A stretch of 53,180 nucleotides of DNA from Fuerstiella sp. Its GTDB lineage: Bacteria; Planctomycetota; Planctomycetia; Planctomycetales; Planctomycetaceae. The translations under genes and the position numbers were made by a program. The stretch covers positions 1 to 53,180 of the forward strand of contig JAQWLN010000057.1 of the NCBI GenBank assembly GCA_029247265.1, given 5' to 3'. The notes under the pieces were generated by a model, which saw only the letters and a list, made by a program, of their open reading frames with translations, was not told the DNA's origin and ran no database searches. Numbering within the stretch: position 1 is the first letter of the stretch; the number at the start of each line of letters is the position of its first letter. Below, one piece after another: positions 9,257-17,040 of the stretch.

Positions 9257-11155
9257 TCACCTGCCGGATTCTCCGGACCAGCCGTTGAGTTCAGCGATGC
9301 GGCCAAAGATTCCAATGCCGTAGCGTCCCTGCCGATTGCCTCCCTGACCGATGTACTTTTTCACCAACGGAAGACCTGGTTCACCCATCCAGTCGATCAG
9401 GTTGTGCAGCATCGTTTCATTGGATGCAGGCGACTTGTCGGCGAACAGCATTTGGTCCAGACATTCAAGTGCCGCTTCGGACGTGCCCAGTTTCACCAGC
9501 GTCCATGCGGCCATCATACGAACTTCATGAGAATCGTCGGCAAGAGCCTTATCGAGAACACCGCTGGCCGAAGCGGCTTTGGTTTCCAGCAGATGCAGAC
9601 CAACCACCGCCCACCATCGCATGCCTTCATCGGCGTGAGACATTTGTTTCGTAAGCACTTCCAGGTTGGAGGAGTCTCTGCTGAGTGCCATATCAGCGGC
9701 ATCGAGGTACTGTGCCAGCGGGTAAAGGTTTTTGTCACGGACCATTTGGTAGATGGTCATGTTGTTTTCTGCGGCGCGACGTTCTCGCATTTTTTCCGGC
9801 AGCAGGCCGCTGTCGAAAAGTTCAAGCTGGCGGCGGCGCAGTTCGGCCTTCAGCTTCGCAATCTTTGCCTGATGTCCCGGAGTATCAATGAGGTTGTGCA
9901 CGTTGTCGAAGTCTTTGTCGTTGTCATAGAACTCTTCTGAGACGCGCGGACGAAAGAAACGCCCCGTGATTTCGTCTGTTTTGCCTTCGCGGTGATGCTG
10001 TTCCCATTCGGGCGTGGCAGGCGCCTTCCAAAGATAAGCCAGATGCTGCCCCGCCGGCGCGAAGGGATAATAGTTCTTGTGGTAGGCAAATCGCTCATCA
10101 CGAATCATGCGAACGTGGTCCAGTCGCTCGTCCGCCCGTTCACGAAAACTGAGGTGGTATTCTGGTGCAGACTCGGCATTTTTTCCCAGAAAGATCGTTC
10201 CCTGAAATTGATCGGGGATGTCGGCTCCGGCAAGGCTGAGCCAGGTCTTCGGCATGTCGACGAAACTGACGATGCGATCAACGGTATCACCGGGTTTTTC
10301 TGCCGGGTAAAGGTGCTTGTACTTTTCCGGAACGCGAACGATCAGCGGACAATGCACTCCGCTGGCGTACAGGAACCGCTTGCTTCGAGGCATGACGCCG
10401 CCGTGGTCAGAGTTATGGATAATGACGGTGTTCTCATAAAGCCCGTCTTTCCTGAGCGCTTCGATGGTGTCTTTGACTTTGCCATCCATTCTTTCGACGG
10501 CGGCGGCGTACTTGGCGTAGTTTTTTCGGATGGCCGGCAGGTCGGGGTGGTAAGAGGCCAGCTTCATTTTTGCCGGATCTTTTTCCAGCGTATCAACTTT
10601 GCTGTGTGCCCGGCTTTCGTGACTATCGCCGATGTTGACGACAGCAAAGAACGGCTGACCTTCCTTGCGAAACTTCCAGCCGTACTGTGACTTGCCTTTG
10701 CCGCCTTTGTAGTCCCAGCAGTCTTTGTCTTCGCGACCGCCGATGTTGTAGTCGGTCTTGCCAGGGTTGGATGTGTGGTAGCCGGCCTTACGAAGCAGGT
10801 CGGGATAATAGCGAATCTTATCGTGCGGTATTTCGTTGCGACTACGCATCGGCTGAGTGCCATTACTGATGCCGTACATTCCGGTGATCCAGCACGATCG
10901 CGTGGGAGCACATACCGCGGCGTTGTCGAAGCAGTGCGTGTAGCGAAAGCCTTCCTTTGCCAGCTGGTCGATGGCTGGTGTGTGAGCATTGGTGCCGCCA
11001 TAGCAGCTGACCCACTTGATGCCGTTATCTTCGCTGACGATCCATAGAATATTAGGACGGTCATCGGCAAATGACACAGATGTCCACAGAGAGAAGAGGA
11101 CGCTCAGAAGAAGAGTTGTCGCAATGTGCCGGCGATGAGGGCGATGGGTGAGCAA
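9257..11155 (-). CDS. Sulfatase (formylglycine type) with C-terminal HEAT-like repeats
   Basis: This is an exported sulfatase of the alkaline-phosphatase superfamily that would remove sulfate esters. After the signal peptide (HIATTLLLSVLFSLWTSVSFA) comes the metal-binding PNILWIVSEDN, then the modification motif CAPTR (C-x-P-x-R), in which Cys becomes formylglycine. The segment TVIIHNSDHGG supplies later metal ligands. The last 150 residues contain HEAT-like helices (DADEGMRWWAV-like and SHEVRMMAAWTLVKLG). There is no in-frame ATG near the signal. I chose TTG 11155 because AAAGGA lies 8 nt before it. A GTG at 11224 would give a 655-residue protein. The family is close to heparan N-sulfatase-like enzymes; the substrate is unknown. 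Confidence 0.85.
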   Translation of the reverse strand: MLTHRPHRRHIATTLLLSVLFSLWTSVSFADDRPNILWIVSEDNGIKWVSCYGGTNAHTPAIDQLAKEGFRYTHCFDNAAVCAPTRSCWITGMYGISNGTQPMRSRNEIPHDKIRYYPDLLRKAGYHTSNPGKTDYNIGGREDKDCWDYKGGKGKSQYGWKFRKEGQPFFAVVNIGDSHESRAHSKVDTLEKDPAKMKLASYHPDLPAIRKNYAKYAAAVERMDGKVKDTIEALRKDGLYENTVIIHNSDHGGVMPRSKRFLYASGVHCPLIVRVPEKYKHLYPAEKPGDTVDRIVSFVDMPKTWLSLAGADIPDQFQGTIFLGKNAESAPEYHLSFRERADERLDHVRMIRDERFAYHKNYYPFAPAGQHLAYLWKAPATPEWEQHHREGKTDEITGRFFRPRVSEEFYDNDKDFDNVHNLIDTPGHQAKIAKLKAELRRRQLELFDSGLLPEKMRERRAAENNMTIYQMVRDKNLYPLAQYLDAADMALSRDSSNLEVLTKQMSHADEGMRWWAVVGLHLLETKAASASGVLDKALADDSHEVRMMAAWTLVKLGTSEAALECLDQMLFADKSPASNETMLHNLIDWMGEPGLPLVKKYIGQGGNRQGRYGIGIFGRIAELNGWSGESGR

Positions 11156-11539
11156 GGTTTTGGTCCTTTGAGGGTATCCGAATGCCGTGTGTTGGGGATG
11201 TTGTAACTGCTTTTCAGAGCCCACTTAATCAAAGTGTAGCGACTTCCGCCACCGGGTTCAGCCACTTAGGCCCGGACCTAAAGGAAGAAGTCGGCACGTT
11301 CGGTAACGATTCTCGCGTTGCAATGGTCGATCGAATTCAGGAGTTCGACTTCAGCGTGTTGCAGATCAAACTCGTTGAGCACCAGTTGAGTCAACTAGGA
11401 TGAAACGTCAACGGTCATGACGGATCAGTCTTTCGGACTGGCAACGTAAATTCGTCTCGCAGTCGGCAATCGTCGCTCAGGAAGGATTCGTCTCGGTCCG
11501 GGCCGGCCAGTCCACAGAGAATGTCGAGGCGTCCGCCTC
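11156..11539. other. Intergenic stretch with a possible gene remnant
   Basis: This 384-nt gap lies between two minus-strand sulfatase genes. The only protein-like content I see is a short minus-strand frame at 11278-11394, listed separately. No clear hairpin terminator or promoter was found. Confidence 0.4.
11278..11394 (-). pseudogene. Possible remnant of a TolC-like outer membrane efflux gene
   Basis: A 38-codon frame between two stops contains LNEFDLQHAEVELLNSIDHC followed by NARIVTERADFF. The pattern (Q-AEVELL-xxI-xxNxA) recalls the C-terminal helix of TolC-family proteins. No other part of such a gene is nearby, and the fragment could be chance. A search of this translation against TolC-family profiles would decide. 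Confidence 0.25.
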
Positions 11540-14170
11540 TCAAAGCTTGTTTTTTTCTGTGAGGAAGTTTTGCTGGGCACGCCATGCGGCTGCTCTTTCG
11601 CTCATTTTCTCTTGGAACTCAGGATCGTCATTAAGAGCCGCACGTCTTTTCTTTCGAGCCTCATTGATCTGTTCATTACTGACAAACAACTGCGGGTAGG
11701 ATTTCTCAAGTCGCACCTGTGCTTCATTCTTCGCAGCAACAAGTGCGACGCAGGCCGGATCGTTCTCGAACTCGATTCTTAATCGTTCCAATTCGCGTGC
11801 GCGGCGGCTTTGAGGAAGCTCTGCGCCCCCCTTCTTCTTCGACAGCAGGAATGCTTCGATCTGCCGTTCTGCCCTGTACGTGGAGAAGAGAAGTTCCTTG
11901 AATCGCGGGTCGTTGTCGAGCAGCTGTTTTCTCTGTTCCGAGATCTTCCTGCGAATCTCCTTGTGTGACTGCAGCGCGTCGGGATACAGACGCCTGTTCT
12001 CCTGATCCAGTTCGTCGACCCGTTTCACGAGTGCCACGTATTCCGGACTGCGCTGATAGAACCACTCGTGAGCGTTTTTCTTCTGAATGGCCAGCTGATC
12101 CTGAAGTGTCTTTTCGACGGGATGCGCGCCGGACGCTTTTGCAATAAGTTTCAGATTGTCGGCGTGCCTTTCGTTTTTCGTGGCCGTGAGGACCTGGATG
12201 TTGTCGAATTCAGCCGCGTGCTTATCGACCTGAAAGGCCAGGTACTTTCGTGTCTTGTCCAGGACCGGGTGCTGAGCAAAGGCAAGATGATCATGGTCGA
12301 TGTGAGCGACAAGCTGGTCGCCCAGAAATTCGACCGTCATCGTATACCAACGCTCGGGAACGAAATTAAATGCGCATTCGCCGTGCCTGTAGGGAAAGTA
12401 CGGTCCGCTGCGATCCAGCGCTGTCTGGATGTAAAAATGATCCGGCCGAATGTGGATGACTGCGTTGTAATAACCGCCGCTGCCGGTCACCAGGCGAATG
12501 TCCTGCGATTCGCCTGGTCGGAAGTCGAATCGGATCATCACGTCAGAGTATTCAGCGTCTTTCAGAAACAGCCGCGTGGTGTCCTGGCCTTCTGCCGCAC
12601 CCGTCAATACTCCTCCCTGAGCAGACCAGTCTTTATTAAAGAACCACCGGGGGCTTGCGTTGCCGGATGAAAAGTGGTCTGCGGCATACAGCTTCTTTGG
12701 CGACGTCAGCAGGGGCGGTGACGGAGTGCGAGCGTTGACAGAGTCACGCCACACTCGAAGCTTGTTTAACAGTTTGGCAACCGTTTCGGGGTGTTTGCTG
12801 GAGACATCTTTCTGTTCAGAAAGGTCGTCCGCGAGTGAATACAGCTGTGTTCGCTCCGAATCGAAATGCTCGATGAGTTTCCAGTTGCCATCGCGGACTG
12901 CTCCGGAGGATACCCCACCGAGAAAGTGTGAACGATCGAGTGGATAGTGCCAGTACAGCGTTTCCCGCTCGGGAGCGACATCAGGATTCTTCCATGTCTC
13001 CAGAGTTGTGATTCCGTCAATGATATGAGTTGGATCCGGCGACGATCCTGACGCATCAAGCAGAGTCGGATAAAAGTCAGTATTCACCGTCGGGTGAACG
13101 CAGACCTGACCGGGCGGCGTGCAGTCTGGCCAGCTGACGATCAGTGGAACTCGAATTCCCCCTTCGTACAGCTGGCTCTTTCCGCCTCGCAGCGGGGCAT
13201 TCGAAGTGACGTTGGTTTCGCCGCCATTGTCGCTGGAGAAGATGACAATCGTGTTTTCCCCGAGGTCGAGTTCTTCCAGCTTTGATCGGATCATGCCCAC
13301 GCCGACATCAATGCTTTCCAGCATTGCGGCAAGGTGTGGATTGTGGTCGCCGGCCCAGTGGTGCAGAGCGTCGCCTGACTTGCCGTGATCCTGACAAAGG
13401 TAACAGCGATTGCGGCTGCTCTTTCCGGGCTTGTGCTTTTTCAGATATTTTTCGACCAGATCCGGTCGCCCGTTCAGAATCGTGTGCGGGGCATAGTGAC
13501 TCACATAAAGGAAGAACGGTTGCTTCTGATTCCGTTCGATAAAGTCAACCGCTTCCAGGTTCAGGCGGTCTGTCAAATATTCGTTGTCACCCAGCCGGTT
13601 TGTCGTGATGTCGATCCAGGAAACCGGCTGCGTACGAAACACGTACGGCCAGAAGTTGGCTCCATTGCCGACTCCCTTGACTTCGCTGCCGAAGTTCCAT
13701 GCGAATCCGTGATCCCGCGGGCGGATTTCGTATTCGGCTTCATGGTAGTCGTAGCCTGTCAGATGCCACTTGCCGATCATTCCCGTCGAATAGCCATTCT
13801 TCCGAAGTATTTCCGGGAGCGTCACAAGATCGGTGGATAGCGCATTGGCTGAATTCGGCCGAAGATAATCCAGGATTCCGATTCGAGCCGGATGCTGCCC
13901 CGTTAGCAGAGCTGCTCTGTAAGGTGAACAGACAGGAGCTGCTGCGTAGGCCAGGGTGAATCGCAGTCCATCGTCGGCCAGCGAATCCAGGTTCGGTGTC
14001 TCATTGAAACCATTGCCGTAACAACCAAGCTCTGACCAGCCCAGATCGTCCGCCAGAATGAAGACGATGTTCGGGCGGGCGGGCCGGGTCTCAATGCCGT
14101 CTGACTCGGCGCAGCATAAGACGAACAGCAGGCAGACGCACGTGAATTGCCGATTGCAGGACATAGTCAT
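11540..14170 (-). CDS. Sulfatase with concanavalin-like domain and repeated charged helical tail
   Basis: This exported sulfatase of about 876 residues has PNIVFILADDLGWSELGCYG at 33-52 and the formylglycine motif CSPYR at Cys81, followed by ALLTGQHPARIG. Further sulfatase signatures are GMIGKWHLTG, VIFSSDNGGE and LRGGKSQLYEGGIRVPLIVSW. It resembles arylsulfatase A-type enzymes. After the sulfatase domain (to about residue 480) comes a beta-sandwich region like DUF1080/LamG (about 490-650: FFNKDWSAQGGVLTG, VMIRFDFRPG). The last 220 residues are highly charged and helical, with a duplicated unit of about 53 residues at roughly 708-761 and 804-856. The start is uncertain among ATG 14188, 14170 and 14164. 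The substrate is unknown; the added sandwich may hold it on carbohydrate. Confidence 0.85.
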   Translation of the reverse strand: MTMSCNRQFTCVCLLFVLCCAESDGIETRPARPNIVFILADDLGWSELGCYGNGFNETPNLDSLADDGLRFTLAYAAAPVCSPYRAALLTGQHPARIGILDYLRPNSANALSTDLVTLPEILRKNGYSTGMIGKWHLTGYDYHEAEYEIRPRDHGFAWNFGSEVKGVGNGANFWPYVFRTQPVSWIDITTNRLGDNEYLTDRLNLEAVDFIERNQKQPFFLYVSHYAPHTILNGRPDLVEKYLKKHKPGKSSRNRCYLCQDHGKSGDALHHWAGDHNPHLAAMLESIDVGVGMIRSKLEELDLGENTIVIFSSDNGGETNVTSNAPLRGGKSQLYEGGIRVPLIVSWPDCTPPGQVCVHPTVNTDFYPTLLDASGSSPDPTHIIDGITTLETWKNPDVAPERETLYWHYPLDRSHFLGGVSSGAVRDGNWKLIEHFDSERTQLYSLADDLSEQKDVSSKHPETVAKLLNKLRVWRDSVNARTPSPPLLTSPKKLYAADHFSSGNASPRWFFNKDWSAQGGVLTGAAEGQDTTRLFLKDAEYSDVMIRFDFRPGESQDIRLVTGSGGYYNAVIHIRPDHFYIQTALDRSGPYFPYRHGECAFNFVPERWYTMTVEFLGDQLVAHIDHDHLAFAQHPVLDKTRKYLAFQVDKHAAEFDNIQVLTATKNERHADNLKLIAKASGAHPVEKTLQDQLAIQKKNAHEWFYQRSPEYVALVKRVDELDQENRRLYPDALQSHKEIRRKISEQRKQLLDNDPRFKELLFSTYRAERQIEAFLLSKKKGGAELPQSRRARELERLRIEFENDPACVALVAAKNEAQVRLEKSYPQLFVSNEQINEARKKRRAALNDDPEFQEKMSERAAAWRAQQNFLTEKNKL

Positions 14171-14361
14171 TCTTTGGTTACCATACATGGTCGAAATGCG
14201 GCAGCGGTTGACGCACTCTGGTCGCCAGGAGTTCACTTCGTAAGTTACCCAGTCTTCCGGCCGCTTGTCCAGGAATCCTTTTCCGGATCCGGGGCAGCGA
14301 CGTGTCTGGCGAATTTCCGTTCGTCAGACGTATCCGATTGCCGTCATTTCGTTTTCTGCTT

Positions 14362-15243
14362 CTATGCTGACAGGTGCGACCGTGACCATTCAAGAATGAC
14401 CGCCAGCCATTGCTGTGCCTTTGGGCTGTCGTTTGCAATCGCCGACGAATCAACCATCTCAAGAGCAGCCAGCCCGGCTGCAAGCAGAAACTCCGGCAGC
14501 AGTTCCTTCTCCTGGGTACTCAATGGCCGTTCGCGCTCATAGCCTTGCAGAAACGATTCCAGAAAATCATTCGTATCAGGATGGTGTTTTGCAGCCAGCA
14601 CCGCGGGCCATGTGACATCGAACAGGAAATGTCCCCAGCCCACGTCATCCAAATCAACAATCCAGATCGTCTCACCATCAAAGATCAGATTGTCGCCGTG
14701 AAAATCTGCATGGATCAGTCCGTAGTTCCGGCGGTCCCGTGGTAGTCCTGCACTGATGCGTTTTGTTCGATTGGCGGCTCGTTTCAATATTTACTTATCC
14801 GTCTCACTGACGGGTGAGCTGGAAAGAAATTGGTTCAGCCATTCGTTCTCGGCAGTGACATACACGTCATCCCAGGCACGGAATTTACTTTCATCGGGCG
14901 GATCATACTGCTGCGATCGAACGTGAAGACGGGCCAGCAATTCACCAGACCTTTCGACCTGCCTATCCCTGGCCCTGGGGCCCAGCGTATCGCCGTCAAT
15001 CCATCGAGACATGACCGCCTGCCTTTGCTGTCCGTCAGCGCGAACGCTGGCAAAACGGCATCCTGACTTTGTTGCGATCACTGAAGGGACACTCAATCCA
15101 CCATCACGAAGGAATTCCACAAAATGCAGCCGGGAATTTACGTCCGCAGCCGTGTGATTGCTCACCAGGACCTTCAGGAAGGTTTCGCCTCAAAACGGGC
15201 CAGTTGTTTTCGATGGCAGGTCGTTTCGCAAAGGTTTGTGCTG
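14362..15243 (-). pseudogene. APH-family kinase gene broken by in-frame stops
   Basis: The translation matches aminoglycoside phosphotransferase/homoserine-kinase-like small-molecule kinases. The C-terminal half has the catalytic loop LIHADFHGDN and the metal-binding IVDLDD. The N-terminal half has ETFLKV and GGLSVPSVIATKSG. The two halves lie in the same frame but are separated by TAA at 14791-14793. Further upstream TGA at 15190-15192 interrupts the N-lobe (LPSKTTGPF-stop-GETFLKV). Family members usually run about 300-350 residues without stops. Start codons available after each stop (GTG 15165, TTG 14787) would give only half-domains, so a working kinase is unlikely. The remnant directly follows the PhyH gene in the same frame, suggesting a former phyH-kinase operon. 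The former substrate is unknown. Confidence 0.75.
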
Positions 15244-16011
15244 TTACCTCATGAAGCCGCTGGTGGTGGACACACATTTACTGATGCGATCGTTTTCGGG
15301 ATCGTCCAGCGCCAGCAGGTGGCGCAGTTCCGGCGTGAAGCTGCTTTGTACATCATCGTCAATCAGAGCCTTCTGATACTGTTGTTGCGGTTTGTCGCGG
15401 CGGCAGTAGAATGCATGCAGGGCTCGTCGCGGAATCGTTGACCGATTTTCCACGCCCCCATGCCAGAGATGGGCGTTCATGACGACAATCGTTCCGGCGC
15501 TGCCGGTGACCATGACCTGATCGGGATGATCGGCCAGGGGGTCCGACAGCATCTCCTGAGGCAATTGGCTATAGCGGTGCGTTCCTGGGATCACCCGCAG
15601 CGAGCCGTTTTCCAGCGTGATATCCTGCAGCATCCATAATACATTGCAGACCCAAAAACTCTGCTGGTCGGGTATCGCTGCCATGTCAGCGTGGAGCGGC
15701 TGGCGAACATCACTGCCAGGATCAACGCTTCGCACGTTCAAGCTGCTGAGTTTGAAATCACCCAGTACGTGAGCCACGCGAGGCAGCACTGACGTGCTAG
15801 CGATCACTCTGGTGAATACATCACCTTTGTTCATCAGATTTGCAAGGCGTCGGCAGCCTGGCTCCTGTTTGAACTCCGAGCCCGCACCATCGCCTTCCAA
15901 TGCAAACAGCTCATCGATCCGACTGTTGAGTTCACTTATGAAATCGCGATCGACGGCGTCCGACAGCGTGACATAACCAAGTTCATCGAGCTGTCTTGAA
16001 AGATCGATCAT
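15244..16011 (-). CDS. PhyH-family Fe(II)/2-oxoglutarate dioxygenase
   Basis: This 255-residue protein belongs to the phytanoyl-CoA dioxygenase (PhyH) family, whose members hydroxylate small molecules using Fe(II), 2-oxoglutarate and O2. The metal triad is visible: H107 and D109 in PLHADM, and a distal His (H184) in AHLWHGG. An Arg-rich IPRRALH segment follows and could hold 2-oxoglutarate. ENGSLRVIPGTHR at about 134-146 is typical of the family. I prefer ATG 16011 (MIDLSRQLDELGYV) because the domain normally begins with this helix and strand. A TTG at 16059 would add 16 unrelated residues. It is cytoplasmic, 73 nt after the DUF1499 gene. The substrate cannot be read from sequence. Confidence 0.85.
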   Translation of the reverse strand: MIDLSRQLDELGYVTLSDAVDRDFISELNSRIDELFALEGDGAGSEFKQEPGCRRLANLMNKGDVFTRVIASTSVLPRVAHVLGDFKLSSLNVRSVDPGSDVRQPLHADMAAIPDQQSFWVCNVLWMLQDITLENGSLRVIPGTHRYSQLPQEMLSDPLADHPDQVMVTGSAGTIVVMNAHLWHGGVENRSTIPRRALHAFYCRRDKPQQQYQKALIDDDVQSSFTPELRHLLALDDPENDRISKCVSTTSGFMR

Positions 16012-16084
16012 TCGCGGATGCTGCACAACGGATCTCCGATTGGCACCCCGGTTGGGCAAATTGCGTCGATTTCATGGCAAGTTG

Positions 16085-16555
16085 TCAGGATTCGAACAGC
16101 CTGCGAATCCGTTCCATTCTGGTCCGGTTGACCCCCATGTCCGAGTGCCCCGTGCGCGACGCAGAACGGAAGTGGATCTGTTTTGTTTCGGCGTCAAGGT
16201 AGAATTCCACGTCGTCCACGAATCGGAAAACCTGACTGCGAAATTCAAAGTACAGATAATCAGACCTTGTTTCCACCAGCGTCGTACCGCGCGTTGTGGA
16301 AACGATTTTTCTGACTTTCGCCAGCGATTCGTCAGCGTTGCCATCGAACACCAGTGGCTGGATGCTGTGAAGTTCGTTGGTCGCGTAAGTGGAGACGCAG
16401 TTCGGGGATGACGGAACATCCGCAAGGCGGCCATTGTGAACGCCAAGACCGGATGGCCGACCGGCAGTGAGACTCAGGAAGAAAGTGCCTGCGATTCCGG
16501 TTGCCATGACTCCCGCAAGGACAATAATCAGCGTGTGCATTCTTCGTCGTTTCAT
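16085..16555 (-). CDS. DUF1499 domain protein, membrane-anchored or secreted
   Basis: This is about 156 residues. An N-terminal hydrophobic segment (MHTLIIVLAGVMATGIAGTF) is followed by a complete DUF1499 domain. The signatures are LADVPSSPNCVSTYA near residue 45, then YLYFEFRSQVFRFVDDVEFYL, and the closing RSASRTGHSDMGVNRTRMERI. The family function is unknown; related proteins occur widely in bacteria and plastids. The open frame extends to 16606, but ATG 16555 (MKRRRMHTLI) gives a normal charged start before the membrane segment. It lies upstream of the PhyH gene on the same strand. Confidence 0.85.
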   Translation of the reverse strand: MKRRRMHTLIIVLAGVMATGIAGTFFLSLTAGRPSGLGVHNGRLADVPSSPNCVSTYATNELHSIQPLVFDGNADESLAKVRKIVSTTRGTTLVETRSDYLYFEFRSQVFRFVDDVEFYLDAETKQIHFRSASRTGHSDMGVNRTRMERIRRLFES

Positions 16556-17040
16556 AGGTTGTGGACAAGTTGAGAAGGATTCGAGTTGGTGCCAGCCCTC
16601 ACACACAGCCCTATGGCCATCATAGACCCGCTTGCCGAGACCATCGGATCCACCAATGACAGGCTGTTAAAATGCGGGGTATGCGGGGGCCGGGGTTCGG
16701 CTTTTGTGTTTAAAGCGTTGGTACTGGATTCCAGGTTAAACTTCGATCGATATTCCTACAGCGCGACAGGTGCGCATTGAGAATACCGGTCCGGTCGCGA
16801 ATTCTGTTAGCCTACGTTTGTCCGGTTTTTCAGATTGCGCAGAAGCGGCTGCTTTCGTCGAGAATGTACTGACCTCACCAGTTTCAGCGTTCATATAAAA
16901 CGGAAGCACAGGCTTATCGTGAATCTGAGGGGGCGTCACGTGCCTGTTTCACGGCAACGCCAATTTCTTAAACACCTTGTTTTTAAGTTCGAGCAGCAGC
17001 TCGCATCAGCCGCCGCACGGCGGTTCTGGAGTGTTCACGC
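16556..17040. other. Divergent intergenic region, nothing firmly recognised
   Basis: This 485-nt gap separates the minus-strand DUF1499 gene and the plus-strand GH57 gene. A 67-codon minus-strand frame at 16736-16939 contains VLPFYMNAETGEVSTFSTK but matches no family I know and lacks a clear ribosome-binding site. The GH57 promoter should lie near the downstream end. Confidence 0.4.

Noticed and set aside
15190-15192. TGA in the kinase remnant as a selenocysteine codon
   Set aside because: No catalytic Cys is expected there and a TAA interrupts the same gene later, so the gene is broken.
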